A stretch of 32,814 nucleotides of DNA from Nitrospirota bacterium (GTDB lineage: Bacteria; Nitrospirota; Thermodesulfovibrionia; Thermodesulfovibrionales; UBA6898): assembly GCA_021783515.1 (NCBI GenBank), contig JAJXTV010000036.1, forward strand, positions 1 through 32,814, in the 5' to 3' direction. The translations under genes were made by a program, and so were the position numbers. The notes under the pieces were generated by a model. The model was not told the DNA's origin and did not search any database. It worked only from the letters and a program-made list of their open reading frames with translations. Below are positions 32,773 through 32,814 of this stretch, piece by piece. Numbering within the stretch: position 1 is the first letter of the stretch; each line of letters begins with the position of its first letter.

Positions 32773-32814
32773 TGGCCTTCCCTCCGGGGCCTCCGCCTCG
32801 CCGTCGGGACACGA

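Larger units (their letters stand above)
32582..32814 (-). mobile_element. 3' part of a group II intron (ORF-deleted), continues beyond window
   Basis: On the minus strand a domain V hairpin (32616-32648) is followed by a domain VI hairpin, GGGGCGACCG-GAAA-CGGTCGTCCC, and an ending CTAC near 32582-32585. The 3' exon would start at about 32581 inside the RAYT flank. Bases 32638-32772 hold only the start of a maturase-like frame. Domains I-III would lie to the right of the window. Exact 3' boundary is estimated. Confidence 0.72.

Overview
The window reads as a piece of a chromosome from a GC-rich, Gram-negative, probably anaerobic or microaerophilic bacterium. The mix of rubrerythrin, a TrmB-type regulator, multi-PAS hybrid kinases with Cys-rich PAS modules, and an AttH-type lipocalin with its ABC exporter would suit Nitrospirota or a deltaproteobacterial lineage. 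This placement is an inference from gene style; no rRNA or other phylogenetic marker is present. Both ends carry mobile DNA and the middle is ordinary-looking core or accessory chromosome.

Left end (1-2900): an AT-richer array of integron gene cassettes with no integrase in view. Four attC sites (158-214, 599-658, 1192-1282, 2127-2216) separate four promoterless plus-strand genes: two unknown soluble or secreted proteins, a membrane protein and an HNH nuclease. The assignment rests on a direct internal test: the first bases of each complete cassette are the exact reverse complement of the R'' box of the attC that closes it. The last cassette has lost its attC, and the array stops abruptly inside the 3' end of a host deaminase-like gene (2898-3038).

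Plus-strand block (3235-17306): a large membrane protein (N-terminal module, predicted beta-propeller, DUF898) is coupled to an M48 protease. A strong promoter then drives a structured RNA ending in a terminator. Next comes a run of methyltransferase, a previously hidden 39-codon small gene, metallo-beta-lactamase-fold hydrolase, second methyltransferase, cupin and nitroreductase. RsmE, a PHP-domain protein, a three-PAS hybrid histidine kinase and signal peptidase I follow, and then a TrmB-family regulator coupled to a class IV aminotransferase. The regulator is apparently read from a nearly leaderless mRNA whose start codon sits in a perfect palindrome.

Middle (17366-22343): rubrerythrin on the minus strand, divergent from an AttH/CrtC-like lipocalin, ABC ATPase and two-FtsX-domain permease, all overlapping by a few bases.

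Minus-strand block (22368-32195): a CheY-like receiver, a CheC phosphatase and a PAS hybrid kinase form an overlapping signalling operon with no flagellar genes beside it. A methyltransferase, a two-repeat tail-anchored protein and a secreted cupin follow. An envelope-flavoured operon runs RNase HI, U32 peptidase, zinc-ribbon membrane protein, a receiver-TM-SPOR fusion lacking its phosphoacceptor, and a MurC/Mpl-like ligase.

Right end (32295-32814): the 5' stub of a RAYT (IS200-like) transposase, then the 3' end of a group II intron on the minus strand. Its maturase appears deleted down to an N-terminal stub fused almost directly to domain V. No CRISPR array, tRNA or rRNA was seen.
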